Shown in pieces: positions 22,457-38,755 of a stretch of DNA of 64,000 nucleotides (its first letter is position 1; every line of letters begins with the position of its first letter). Below the pieces are notes generated by a model. It was not told where the DNA came from and made no database searches. It worked only from the letters and a program-made list of their open reading frames with translations. This DNA is from Neocallimastix lanati (nom. inval.) (taxonomy: Eukaryota > Neocallimastigomycota > Neocallimastigomycetes > Neocallimastigales > Neocallimastigaceae), in assembly GCA_016946835.1 (NCBI GenBank), contig JACVTC010000002.1, positions 2,842,001-2,906,000 on the forward strand. Direction: 5' to 3'. The translations under genes and the position numbers were made by a program.

Positions 22457-24401
22457 CTAACAATGATCATTTGTTTCATTATTAATTGACTCATCCACAA
22501 TGCGCAATTTATTCTTTGGTATGAAACCTTTATTTTTAGTATTAATATTATAGCATAATGCCCAACCATCTTCAAATGATTTTATAATTTTTAGCAAATT
22601 ACCTTTTTCAACTTTAAGTTCATCAAAACGATGTGGTACAAAGTTATGTATTACACGAAAAGTTTGTAAGTTTCTAAATTCAAATGGTATATCATTTTCA
22701 AAATTATCTTCTTCTTCAATATTATTATTTCCATAGTAACTTGGAATAAAATTATCATTTTCATTTTCAACTTTTAAATTTTTCATATTATCATTTTTTA
22801 TATATCCATTTAAACGGTCAATATCATCTTCACCAAGTAAAGATGATGTCCTATTTGGATTACTTTCCCTATCAAATACATTAATCGGTTGTGGTTTATC
22901 TTTAATTAATTTTTCAAAAGACATATTTCCACTATTAATATCTTCTTCTTCTTCTGCTTCATATGATCCTCTATTATCAATATTCATATTTACATTTTCT
23001 TGATTAAAATCATTTATATTATTCATATTATTTGGACTTAGAGGATCATTATTTCTGTTATTTGAAAAATTATAATTAGAATTCATATTGTTATTTGAAT
23101 TCATATTCATTGGATTATTATTTCTACCATTTGATCCATAATTTGAATTCATATTCATTGGATTATTATTTCTACCATTTGATCCATAATTTGAACTCAT
23201 ATTCATTGGATTATTATTTCTACCGTTTGATCCATAATTTGAATTCATATTCATTGGATTATTATTTCTACCATTTGATCCATAATTTGAACTCATATTC
23301 ATTGGATTATTATTTCTACCGTTTGATCCATAATTTGAACTCATATTCATTGGATTATTATTTCTACCATTTGATCCATAATTTGAACTCATATTCATTG
23401 GATTATTATTTCTACCATTTGATCCATAATTTGAATTCATATTCATTGAAATATTATTTCTATCATTTGATCCATAATTCGAATCTACATTATTACGTCC
23501 ATTTCTATTATTTGAACTAAAACTTGAATTTATAGTATTATTATTTCTATCATTTTTATTATTATATTTTGACATCAAAGCATTGTTATAATCATAATCA
23601 TCATTGGTACGAATATTATTTATTCTATTAAATTAATTTTAATATATACATATTCAAAAAATAATATAAAAAAAAATTCAATATGAATATTTAATTTCAA
23701 TAAAAAATATTATAATTAAAAAAAAAAAAATAATAATGATGATTATTTATTATAACTTACGGAGATGAGTTTTTTGTGTGTGCTTGAGGTACAGAATTTG
23801 AAAAACGTAAATTATTTCTATTAATATCATTACCATTTAGAATATTTGGTGACCCAATATTAAAACGATTACCATCTTCATTTCTAATATCTTTCGTAGG
23901 AACATGATAAATACTTGGTTCATCATTTAAATAACTTTTTGAATTTTCGTTTTCATAAAATTCTTGTTTTGAAGCTTCAACATAAGGATTTTCTTCTTTT
24001 TCCTTTTTAACCTTTTTAACAGTATAAATAATAGATGTTATTAAAATAAGAGCAATTACTGCTACTACTGAAATAATAATAATTAATCCTGTCTTTGACG
24101 TTAAAAAATCCTTAACTTTATCCCATAAACTTTTATTTTTAGTTTTATAATCAAATTGTTTTCCTATAAAAAATATTTTTAAAAATTAATTTATATTTAA
24201 AAAGTATTTTTATAATACTTATATATGATAAAAAAATAATTTACATTATTACAAATTAAATATATTTAAATATTTATTAAAAATAATACCTTCATCTTTT
24301 TGTTCAAATATAGAAGTGTCAACATTTTCTTGTGCATTAATTATATTTATATTATAAGATAATACAAATATAATTAAAGATATGAACAAAAAATTATTCA
24401 T
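22457..24401 (-). CDS. single-pass membrane protein with SH3 domain (Fus1-like layout)
   Basis: Three exons: 24401-24290, 24163-23761, 23624-22457; both introns are GT-AG with consistent phase, giving 560 aa. Residues 1-23 are a signal peptide (MNNFLFISLIIFVLS...NA). A short ectodomain is followed by a transmembrane helix at about 63-85 (GLIIIISVVAVIALILITSI) and a basic KKVKKEKEE stop-transfer. The cytosolic part has eight copies of a 16-residue repeat (NYGSNGRNNNPMNM), an acidic segment, and an SH3 domain at about 495-548 (VIHNFVPHRFDELKVEKGN...WALCYN...GFIPKNKL). Signal peptide-TM-SH3 recalls fungal Fus1-type membrane adaptors, so a scaffold for signalling or cell-surface events is inferred. 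The stop TAG at 22457 may be inside an intron; see the neighbouring entry for a longer model of about 1170 aa. Confidence 0.85.
23095..23460 (-). repeat. 48-bp coding minisatellite
   Basis: Eight near-identical 48-bp units in exon 3 of the SH3 gene encode the NYGSNGRNNNPMNM repeat. Such arrays usually vary in copy number between strains. Confidence 0.9.
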
Positions 24402-25618
24402 TTTTTTATATAATAAGTATTACTAATACAATAATTTTACTTCAGTAATCCTTTAAAAGTATTTTATATTAATAATTTTTAAAACAATTTATTAAAATCT
24501 AATATAAATTATTGTATTGCTTTTATTTATTACAATAACAATTTGAAAATATATTATTTCTATTTATCGATAAATAAATAAAATTTAATTACAATATTTC
24601 TTTGATAATATTATTATATTATATATGAATATATACATATTAAATCATTGTATTATTTAATATAAAATATTTTTGTAATATAAAGATATATTTTCATTTA
24701 TATAATTAAAAATATATTCTTCCTTTTACAATTTAAATTAATATTAAATTTTCAATTGTAATATTTTTAATTTTAGATCTATATTTAAATATTATATTTA
24801 ATTTTTTGTAAATTTATTTTTAAAAATTATTTTTATATTTTGTCTAATTATTACTTTTTTTTTATTTTTTTTTAAAAATAAAATATTTATTGTTTATGGT
24901 TTATGGTTTATTATCGTTTATATTTAATTATTGTTTTTAATTTAATTTTATATATCTATAGTATGTTGTTGTATTTTATAATTCTCATTAATTTTAATAG
25001 GGAATTACTATATACAAGAATTAAAAGAATAGAAATCACAAATACTCCTTTAATTCCAATAAATTTATTTTAGTACTGTTCAATTATTTGAAAGATTAAT
25101 TATTATTAAATTACAATATTCTAAAATTATATAAATTATTCTTAAGAACAGCACAAAATATTATTAATCAATCCTTTAAGTTTTATTTATATAAAATTAA
25201 ATTTAGTAAAATAAAAGTAGTTAAATATTAAAAAATAAAAAAAAAAAAAAAAATTATATTTTTTTATGAATAAAGATTTCTTTATTATTTTGAATTCTTT
25301 TTTTCCTTTTTAGAAATAGAATTTAATATAAAACATAAATTAATGCTTTTTATTATATTACATTTTTATTTTCTATCATATATTTTATAAATAAATATTT
25401 ATAGAATACATAATTTATGAATAATTTATTATTAAATAAACTTTTATTTAATTTTATTAATTAATATATTCTATATTTTTATAAATATTAATTTTTGAGG
25501 GTCATTAATATTAATATATTATTAATATTATTATCATATTATTATCAATCTCATTAGTATAATTATTAAAATGTATAAAGTAGATAAATTTTGTTATATT
25601 TTATTATTATAATTAAAT
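24402..25618. other. AT-rich intergenic DNA
   Basis: Presumed promoter of the SH3 membrane gene and AT-rich filler. No further gene is supported. Confidence 0.6.
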
Positions 25619-25629
25619 TTGTTTTATTA

Positions 25630-26040
25630 TTCTTTATTCTTTTTTGTTTGTTTATTTATTATTTGTTTATTTATTTATTATTATTTATTATTTATTATTT
25701 TTTTAAATAAAATTCTATTTATTATTTGTTTATTTATTTATTATTATTTATTATTTATTATTTTTTTAAATAAATTTCTATTTATTATTTGTTTATATAT
25801 TTATTATTATTTATTATTTATTATTTTTTTAAATAAAATTCTATTTATTATTTGTTTATTTATTTATTATTATTTATTATTTATTATTTTTTTAAATAAA
25901 TTTCTATTTATTATTTGTTTATATATTTATTATTATTTATTATTTATTATTTTTTTAAATAAATTTCTATTTATTATTTGTTTATATATTTATTATTATT
26001 TATTATTTATTATTTTTTTAAATAAAATTCTATTTAACAA
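25630..26040. repeat. 63-bp minisatellite, about 6 copies
   Basis: Units of about 63 bp (TTTTTTTAAATAAA(A)TTTCTATTTATTATTTG...) repeat head to tail with few differences. The 153-codon ORF across it is a by-product of the period being a multiple of three, not a gene. A smaller duplication (AAAATATCTTTTTCATATTA) follows at about 26115-26168. Confidence 0.88.
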
Positions 26041-27324
26041 AAATAATTCTTATCAAATTCCTTACTTCACTAACAAATAAAATGTTTTTAATTATAAAAA
26101 AATTTTGTTATTAAAATATCTTTTTCATATTACTTCAATTTTGTATTAAAATATCTTTTTCATATTATTTCATTTTAATTTTGTTTTGTTTAATTTCGAT
26201 TTTAATTTAAATTTTTAAATTAGCATCATAGTAATTTAACTACTGTTTTTTATTTTTTTATAGTAAAAGTAAAAAAGACATATTAATAATAGTTTATAAT
26301 ATATTTTTTATGAAGTCAACTATTAATAGATAAATATATTAAAGATTTTACTATCAATATATTGAATTTATTTAGTTAATTCAATTTATATTCAAAGTTG
26401 CACAAGCTTAATTTATACTTTTAATAAATTAATATAGAAAAAAAAAATTAATCACTTTGATCAATATTAGCCAATACAAATATATTATTTTGCATTTATA
26501 TTGGTTAATATTACAAATAATATATTAAAATATTATATAGTATTATAATTTTAATTTATATATATATTTACCATAAATTTTAATTTTAATAATCTATTCA
26601 TAGTTATAATATATAATCTTATAAAATGATAATAATTAATATTAATATATACTAACATATATTAATATTACATTAATAATTTATTAATATTATATTAATA
26701 ATTATTTATTTAAGCAATTCTTTTTTCATTTTTTTTTAATTATTCTCTTATTAATATTGATATTAGCAACATTGATAGTAGCACGAATCATTTTTTATTT
26801 ACATTTCATTTTGTCAATAATTAATAAATAATATTAACTTTATGAATTATAAACAATTATAAAATCACTATAAAAAAGTGTTCCTTGTTAATATAAATTA
26901 TTATAACGTAAATGAAAATGACTGTAATAAAAATAATTATAATAATAATGATTAACAAAATAAAAATGATAACTATAATAAAAATGATTACTATCATAAA
27001 AATAATAGAATTTTGAATTTAGAAAAAAAAACAAATTAAAATTATTAAAATTATATTTAATCACTAGAAAAAAAAACCAAATTAAAATTATTAAAATTAT
27101 ATTTAATCACTACAATTATTTAAATATTTATTTAATAATTTTATTTATTTATTTTTATTTATTTATTTATTTATAAACATTTTTGTATTAATAATAACGT
27201 CTTCTTTTTTGTAATTAATAATAATAATAATATTAATATTAATATTAATAATAATAATAAAATAAAATATATTTAATAAAAATTATTCATATAAATCCAT
27301 GTCATTCATTCTTTTTTTAAAATT

Positions 27325-27355
<31 letters not shown>

Positions 27356-27420
27356 ACTTGTCCACACAAATTTATATCACTCATTTATGTTTTTTTGTAA
27401 ATAATACTTCCAACTATTCA
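26041..27420. other. AT-rich intergenic DNA with a 46-bp tandem duplication
   Basis: A tandem pair at about 27020-27110 shares AAATTAAAATTATTAAAATT...ATTTAATCACTA. Otherwise low-complexity sequence without a supportable gene. Confidence 0.55.
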
Positions 27421-27439
27421 GTAAAAATTATATGGCATA

Positions 27440-27710
27440 AAAATAAAAAAAAAAAAAAATATGAATCAATATTTTCTTTATCATTATTTTATTCTTTTAA
27501 TATTTCGGCCTTTCTTTTATTTTCCTTTATGTTGCTAGGAGTCATTGAATTATTATTATAGTTATCTTCTATAATATTAGTTTATATATTGAAACAGAGG
27601 TCAAATGATGGTATCTGAATCCGAATTGTTTTGTGCTTCATAAATAACGTTAAAAGATTTGAAGTTTTTTTTAATACCTTTTCTATTTATAGATGTTCTT
27701 TTATTTTTTT
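27440..27710 (-). pseudogene. possible protein-gene remnant
   Basis: On the minus strand, patches read as ordinary protein with charged, non-repetitive composition. These are SINRKGIKKNFKSFNVIYEA and QNNSDSDTII at about 27610-27706, then NNNSMTPSNIKENKRKAEIL and NNDKENIDSY at about 27450-27560. Stops and a frame change lie between. No family was recognised. It could be unrecognised exons or a decayed gene. Confidence 0.25.
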
Positions 27711-27997
27711 ATTTTTATTTCCTGATTAATTATTGTTATTTTTCTTTTTTTATAATTTTTAATATTCCAATTTTTTATATTATAAATATCATAAATTAAT
27801 ATTTAATAACTCTAATACAATTCTATCCTAGGCTATATATTATTAAAAATTAAATAAACAAATAATTATAAAAAAGAAAAATATAAAATATAAAATTAAT
27901 AAATATAAAATTAATGATTATAAAATTAATGAATATAAAATTTATATTAATTGATTTTATATTTATATAATAAAAAAAAATTATTTCCTAAATACTT

Positions 27998-28430
27998 TTA
28001 TATAGAAGACAGTACAGGTTACTGTAATAGCCAGGGTTCGAATCCTCGACATGACACTAAATAGGCATTGATGTTTTCTATCCTGGAGTATCATGCAACC
28101 ACATCTTATTCATCCAATCCTGATTCTACGCTACGTCTTAACCATAGGCCATGCTGATGTCTCCGGTTAATTATATAAGAATTAGGCAGAACAAATTCCA
28201 ACAACTCAATAATTACATCCATTGGGAGGAGTGAATGGTTACTGTTCCGATGCTCGTGGTCAATGGAGATATATGTACCAATGTATAGGGAATTCAGCTC
28301 CGGGCATGTGTGTAACAACTTATCGTGAGCGGTGACACTGTATTGTTATGTCATATATCATCACACCCACAGTAATAACTGTTAGGACACTAATGGGAGA
28401 TGGGTACCCATTATGTGTTTATCAAATGTA
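27998..28430 (+). mobile_element. SINE-like element with tRNA-type promoter box
   Basis: About 430 bp of ordinary composition in AT-rich flanks. GGTTCGAATCC at about 28036-28046 is a perfect tRNA T-arm/B-box sequence. The complement strand also carries an A-box-like TGGCCTATGGTTAAGACG near 28137-28154, so orientation is uncertain. ORFs inside it on both strands have no family match. No complete tRNA cloverleaf can be folded by eye, so it is called a tRNA-derived retroposon, not a tRNA. Confidence 0.45.
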
Positions 28431-29140
28431 TTTTTTTTTTAATTTTTTATATAGAAAATTCAAATGGGTTAGAAGTCTAAGTAAATATATAGAAAAATAT
28501 ATTTCAGTTCAGTTTATATATGTATTCTTTAATAATAAAGAAGTTTTTAATTATTTTCTAAAATGATATATATACAATTAAAGTCTGAAATAGAATTCAT
28601 AAGAAGAATGAAAAAATAAAGTCATTTAAATAATTTATATTAATATTGTACCTTTACCTTATTATACTTTCAGGGAAACCAAACTAAGCGAATTTACCTA
28701 AAAAAATCTATCTCCTTGTCCTTTAATTTTGATAGCATTTATTCAAATTTTATCAAATGTTAGAAATATTTTATAGTAATTTTGAAGTTAGGTTTTTCTA
28801 TTAGAGACTGATTTTTTCATTTCAGAGTTTGCCAATAAATATAACGGGCAATTTATTAATACTGTACAGATTTTATATACCATTTTAATAACTTACATTA
28901 TTTTTATTTTAAATTTTTTTTATTTACTTGATTGAATAATACTTCTGTTATATCTATTAAATTTTTATTTAATATATACTAATTTATTTTTTATTTTATT
29001 TCGTTATATGTTTTAATCCATATTATTGCTATTAAATATAAATATATAAATAAAAAAGAACTATTATAAGCAATAAATCTGATTTTTGCATATATAAAAT
29101 ATTAGGATATGCTAATATAAAATCATTAGTATCTCCTGAT
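28431..29140. other. AT-rich gap, possibly decayed coding DNA
   Basis: A few short plus-strand frames (for example RKFKWVRSLSKYIEKYISVQ near 28450-28520) look protein-like and may be the remains of the 5' part of the ankyrin gene that follows. Not strong enough to annotate separately. Confidence 0.35.
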
Positions 29141-31785
29141 AAAATTAGTTAATAATGAAAATTTTGTATTGAAATAAGTTATTTACAAGACAAAAAATTT
29201 AAAGCATTTCTGTTTAACAGATGATACGTTAATAATATTTATTTCTTTATGTAGTAATAATTATTTACATAACTATCCAGAGTTAAAATTATAATTTAAT
29301 AAATATAAACGTTCTAGAAAGTTAATAATATTAAAATTGACGTTAATATAAAAGATAAAAAGGGAAATACTGCTCTATGTTATTCAGTTATAAATAGTCA
29401 ATTTAAGCTTTCTAATTATTATTTAATTATTAAATGCTTAATTGAAAATGGTGCAAATATTAATATAAAAGATAATAATGGAAAATCCCTTATATTATAA
29501 TAAAGAATTAATTAAAATATATTTAAAAAATGGTATTAACATTAACGATAAAGATTCAAACGGTTAAACTGTATTAATGTATGTTTTAGAAAATTATGAC
29601 ATCAATTTGATAAAATGCATAATGCATAATAAATTTATTAATGTTAATATTAAAGACAAGAATGGTAAGACTGCTTTAATATATTCTCTTTTAAATAAAA
29701 GCTGTTCAGGTAAAATTATAAAGCTCTTATTTAAAAAGGGAGTAAATTTTAACGAAAAAGATATAAATGGAATGACACCCATTATGCATGCGTTAAATAT
29801 TAAATCTCATAAGATAAGTTTCAATATTATAAAACCTTTAAAAGATTATGAAGCTGATATCAATAAAGCTGATATCAATGAAAAAGATCATAATCATAAA
29901 TCTTTTTTAATATACGCATTAGATAATAAAGTTGAATGTAGTATTATTGAATATCTATTAAACAATAATGCAAATATTCACGATATCGATTCAGAAAAAA
30001 GATCAGTATTAATGTATGCTATTCATTATAAAAATAATAAGGTACTTGAATACTTACTAAAAAATGAATTAGATATAAATAGTAAAGATTTAAAAAGTGA
30101 ATCCATTTTAATGTATGCATTAGAAAATGATATAAATTTTAAAATTATTGAATTATTATTAAAAAAGGGGGTAAGTATTAATGATAAGGATTCAGATAAT
30201 AAGTCTATATTAATGTATACAGCACATTTTGGGGTAAGTAACTTGAATGACTATTTAATAGTAAATAATGTTAATATTACTGATAAAAATAAAATGAATA
30301 GAACTGCATTAGTATATTCTGTAAACCGTATGCATATAGAAATAACAGACTATTTAATTAAAAATGGAATTAATGTAAATGCAAAAGATATCAGAGGATG
30401 GTCAATTCTAATACATTTATATTTAAATTTGGTAGATTGGCTGATTTTTATTTATGATTTTAATTTTTTAATTGATAATGGTGCTAATATTAATTTAAAA
30501 GATAATGACAGAAAAACACTAATCATACACGCATTAAATAATAACCATAGTTATTATCGTCGTATACGATTTTTATTAGAATGTGGTGTTAATATGAATG
30601 ATGAAGATTATAATCATAAATCTGTTTTAATGTATGCCTTTAGTAATAAAGTTGATTCAAAAATTATTAAATACTTAATAGAAGATGGAGCAAAGATCAA
30701 TACTAAAGATTCAAACAATAAAACTATTTTAAAGTATGCTATTGAATACGGTAATAAAAATAATGAAAGTCTAAATGATAAAGACTCAATGGATAAGTCA
30801 ATATTATTTCATGCCATATAAATTAAAGCGAATTTATAAAATCATCGGTTTATTATTAAAAAATAAAAATCTTGTTACCGCTAAAGATTCAAATGGTGTA
30901 ACCGTTTTAATGTACGCACTACTTAAAAAAAATTGATTATAAAATAATAAATTTACTATTAAAAAAAGGAGTTATTATCAAATGATAATGATTCAAATCA
31001 TCGATCAGTTTTGATGTATGCCATTGAATATAATAACATAAATCTTGTCAAGTTTTTAATACAAACAAATAAAATAATTATTGATAGTAAAGATTCAAAT
31101 ATTAAAACTGTATTAAATAAAGCATTAGAATGCAGAATATGCAATAATTAAACAATTATTAGATAATAATGCCAATGTAAATGACAAATATTTACAAAAT
31201 AAAGCAGTTCTAATGTATGAATTTGAAAATAATGTGGATAGTGAAATTATAAAATTGCTATTAAGATGTAATGCCAGCATTAAAGAAAAAGATTTGGACG
31301 GTAAGACAACACTCATGTATGCTACCGAATATAATAATATTGAAATATTTGAAAAATTATTAAAAAAGGTGCTAATATAGAAGATATAGATTCTAATAAT
31401 AAAACAATTTTAATGTATGCTGTAATGAAAGGAGTTAACCCTGAAATTATTGACTATCTAATTAAAAATAAAATAAATATTAATACGAAAGATATCAATG
31501 GATGGACAGATTTCATTTATTTAATTTCATACTAATTTACACATACTCTATATGATATTAAGTATCTTATTGAAAATGGTACTGATATGAATTCCAAAGA
31601 CAATCAAAATAAAACACCAATAATGTATGCTCTAAATAATAAAGAAATTAATTTCGAAATTATAGAATTATTATTCAAAAAAGGAATAAATATTAATGAT
31701 TAAGATATAAATGGCAAAACTATTTTTGAATAAGCCATGAACAATAAAATAGGTATTAGAATTATACAATGCTTTTTAAAATAAA
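29140..31785 (+). pseudogene. decayed ankyrin-repeat gene
   Basis: Ankyrin repeats of one style (KDSNNKSILMYAIEY..., LLLKKGVSINDKDS) run through the whole span but in changing frames. The longest open piece is 29577-30821 (414 codons, about twelve repeats). Before it, repeats starting near 29330 (VNIKDKKGNTALCYSVI) are cut by stops, for example a TAA just before 29570 after DSNG. After 30821 the repeats continue to about 31780 with at least four frame changes or stops. The unit type differs from the intact ankyrin gene at 6415, so it is not its direct copy. Breaks are too many for sequencing error. The central ORF might still be expressed as a shortened protein. Confidence 0.8.
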
Positions 31786-36688
<4,903 letters not shown>

Positions 36689-36718
36689 ATGATGTATATT
36701 TTATTAAGCATAAAATAT

Positions 36719-36750
<32 letters not shown>

Positions 36751-36789
36751 GTATATAAACTATTATTTAATACTTCACAATAATTAAAA

Positions 36790-36846
36790 ATGGATGAAAA
36801 TTATCAAAATCAAAGATGATGATGATTTTGAAGATTTTCTAGTAGA

Positions 36847-36900
<54 letters not shown>

Positions 36901-37114
36901 TTTTTTTTAATAGTATTAAAAATAGAAATTAATACAATTAATTATTATCAATAATAATTGTAAACTTTTGTTTTTGTTTTTCAATTTCTTTATAAATTTA
37001 TTCTAATATCATAGATTAGGAAGTTAAAAAGAATCAAAATGTCGCTAATATTGGGAAGACAATTGTGACGATAATGATATAGATGACGAATTTTCAAATC
37101 AATTAAACAATTAG
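36790..37114 (+). pseudogene. SEM1: broken SEM1/DSS1 (26S proteasome lid) copy
   Basis: SEM1/DSS1 is a tiny acidic proteasome-lid and BRCA2/TREX-2-associated protein. Here a first exon (36790 to about 36848) reads MDENYQNQ and, after a +1 shift, DDDDFEDFLVD, equal to the conserved acidic DEFEEFPVEDW box. After a poly(T) intron, a second exon (about 37020-37114) reads EVKKNQNVAN and, after a second frame change, WEDN.DDNDIDDEFSNQLNN with a stop. This is the conserved WEDNWDDD...FS.QL end. The second Trp of that box is Cys. Two frameshifts and a poor acceptor mean this copy cannot encode a normal protein. It lies 101 bp after UVSSA on the same strand. Confidence 0.78.
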
Positions 37115-37229
37115 ATAAATTGTAATTTATCTAAGGCTAAACTTCAAAATAATAATAATAATAATAATAATATATAAATAAATATTCTTCTAAATCATTC
37201 AAAGAAAAGGTTTTATTTTTGTATATTTA

Positions 37230-37263
<34 letters not shown>

Positions 37264-37473
37264 AATAAAATAAAATAAAATAAAATATAAAAATAAAAAT
37301 AAAATAGAAATAGAAATAGAAATAGAAATAGAAATAAAATATAATATAATAAAATAAAATAAATATAAATATAAATATAAATATAAATTTATTTCAAATA
37401 TAATTTATGCTGTAAAAATAATAAATTTTAAAATTTTATTTATTAAATAAATTATTTTACAAAAACTTTAATG

Positions 37474-37507
<34 letters not shown>

Positions 37508-37666
37508 TATTTATTACTATTAAAAAGAATTTATATAGTTTTATTTAATATTTATTTATTTTTCTATATATAAAATAACATTTTTATTTAGTACCTTTAT
37601 TCTTTACTTTATTCATATATTTACTTTATTACTTTATATATGAATAAAAAATAATAATAATATAAA
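37115..37666. other. AT-rich gap with simple repeats
   Basis: AAT, TA, AAAAT and AAATAG repeats plus a 30-T run near 37481-37509. No gene seen. Both flanking genes end into this gap (convergent). Confidence 0.6.
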
Positions 37667-38377
37667 CTATCGATATTGCGAAGTATTTGCAGTAGAATTA
37701 GGGGATCCTAAAGTTGTATTTCTTATTGAAGGTGTTAAAGTATTACGTGAAATAGTAGATTTATTTCTATAACCATCATCTTCATAACTATTGTCCCATG
37801 TTCTTGAAGTCGGCGCTTCGTCACCTAATCCTTTCTTATAAAGAATAAAAGTAGCCCAACCAACTAAAAGAGATGAAACTACACCTCCTGCAATGTATAT
37901 AAATTTCATCATTGGAGCTCCATCACCTGCTTTTTCAGTATCATCATTATAACTAACATAAGTAGATTGAGGATATTTTTTAACAATTGTTGTTGTTTTT
38001 GTTGGAGCCTTGGTTGAAACAGTAACTATTTTCGTAGTAGTTACTGATTGTGAAATAGGTTTAGGATTAATCATCGAACTCATAGTAAAGTTTCTATTAG
38101 GTAGTGTTGAAGTAATAATTGAAGTTTGTTTTGCTGTAGATACTGTAATAGTTCCAGAATTTGTTAAAGTTGTTGTTTCTGGAGTTGGTTGTGGTTGTTG
38201 TGCAGGTTCTGTTGTTGTAGTTGTTGTTGTTGTTTGAGGATCGGCTACTGGCTCAGTAGGTTCATTCTTAGGTGGTTCTGGAATAGTGGGTATTGGATTT
38301 TTATTCTCTTGAGAATATACAAAATTTAAAATATTAACTAATAAAAATAAACATATTAAAAATGTTTTTTTCCCCAT
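37667..38377 (-). CDS. mucin-like single-pass membrane protein
   Basis: 236 aa, one exon. Residues 1-22 are a signal peptide (MGKKTFLICLFLLVNILNFVYS). About 25-150 are an ectodomain rich in Thr, Pro and Ser (TTTTTTTTEPAQQPQPTPE, TTTKIVTVSTKAPTKTTTI), expected to be heavily O-glycosylated. A transmembrane helix lies at about 160-182 (FIYIAGGVVSSLLVGWATFIL) and a ~50-residue Ser/Thr-rich cytosolic tail follows. No WSC, LysM or other globular domain. The layout is that of fungal wall-stress sensors of Mid2 type or of surface mucins. No motif fixes a partner, so function is open. Confidence 0.85.
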   Translation of the reverse strand: MGKKTFLICLFLLVNILNFVYSQENKNPIPTIPEPPKNEPTEPVADPQTTTTTTTTEPAQQPQPTPETTTLTNSGTITVSTAKQTSIITSTLPNRNFTMSSMINPKPISQSVTTTKIVTVSTKAPTKTTTIVKKYPQSTYVSYNDDTEKAGDGAPMMKFIYIAGGVVSSLLVGWATFILYKKGLGDEAPTSRTWDNSYEDDGYRNKSTISRNTLTPSIRNTTLGSPNSTANTSQYR

Positions 38378-38724
38378 TTTTTTTTTTTTCGTTTTATTTA
38401 TTTTTTTTTTTTATTTGATTATTATTATTATTATTTATTAATTTTCTTTAGAACTATTATGTTTAAACAAATATACAAAAATAAACTTAAATGTTTAATT
38501 TATTTTTTGTTTTATTGACTGTTTATATATATATGTTATTGTTGTTTTTATTTATTTTTATTTATTTTTATTATTAAGTTTTGTTTTTGTTTATATTAAA
38601 TATATAATTGAATAGTTACAAATTTCTTTAATAATATTTATTTATTTATTTATTTATTTATTTCAATTATAAATATTCAAAGTTTTTATAAATTTTATGT
38701 TTTCTTTATTTTTATATTTAGATT

Positions 38725-38755
<31 letters not shown>

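Noticed and set aside
23095-23520. Plus-strand ORF with a repeated NSYSLDYYFYHLIHN unit
   Set aside because: Antisense shadow of the repeat region of the SH3 gene.
25619-26080. 153-codon hydrophobic ORF
   Set aside because: Produced by a 63-bp minisatellite; no start context or family.
28015-28060. tRNA gene at the GGTTCGAATCC motif
   Set aside because: No acceptor stem, D-arm or anticodon arm can be built around it; only the B-box is present.
28106-28318. Minus-strand ORF of 70 codons
   Set aside because: It lies inside the SINE-like element and has no protein family features.
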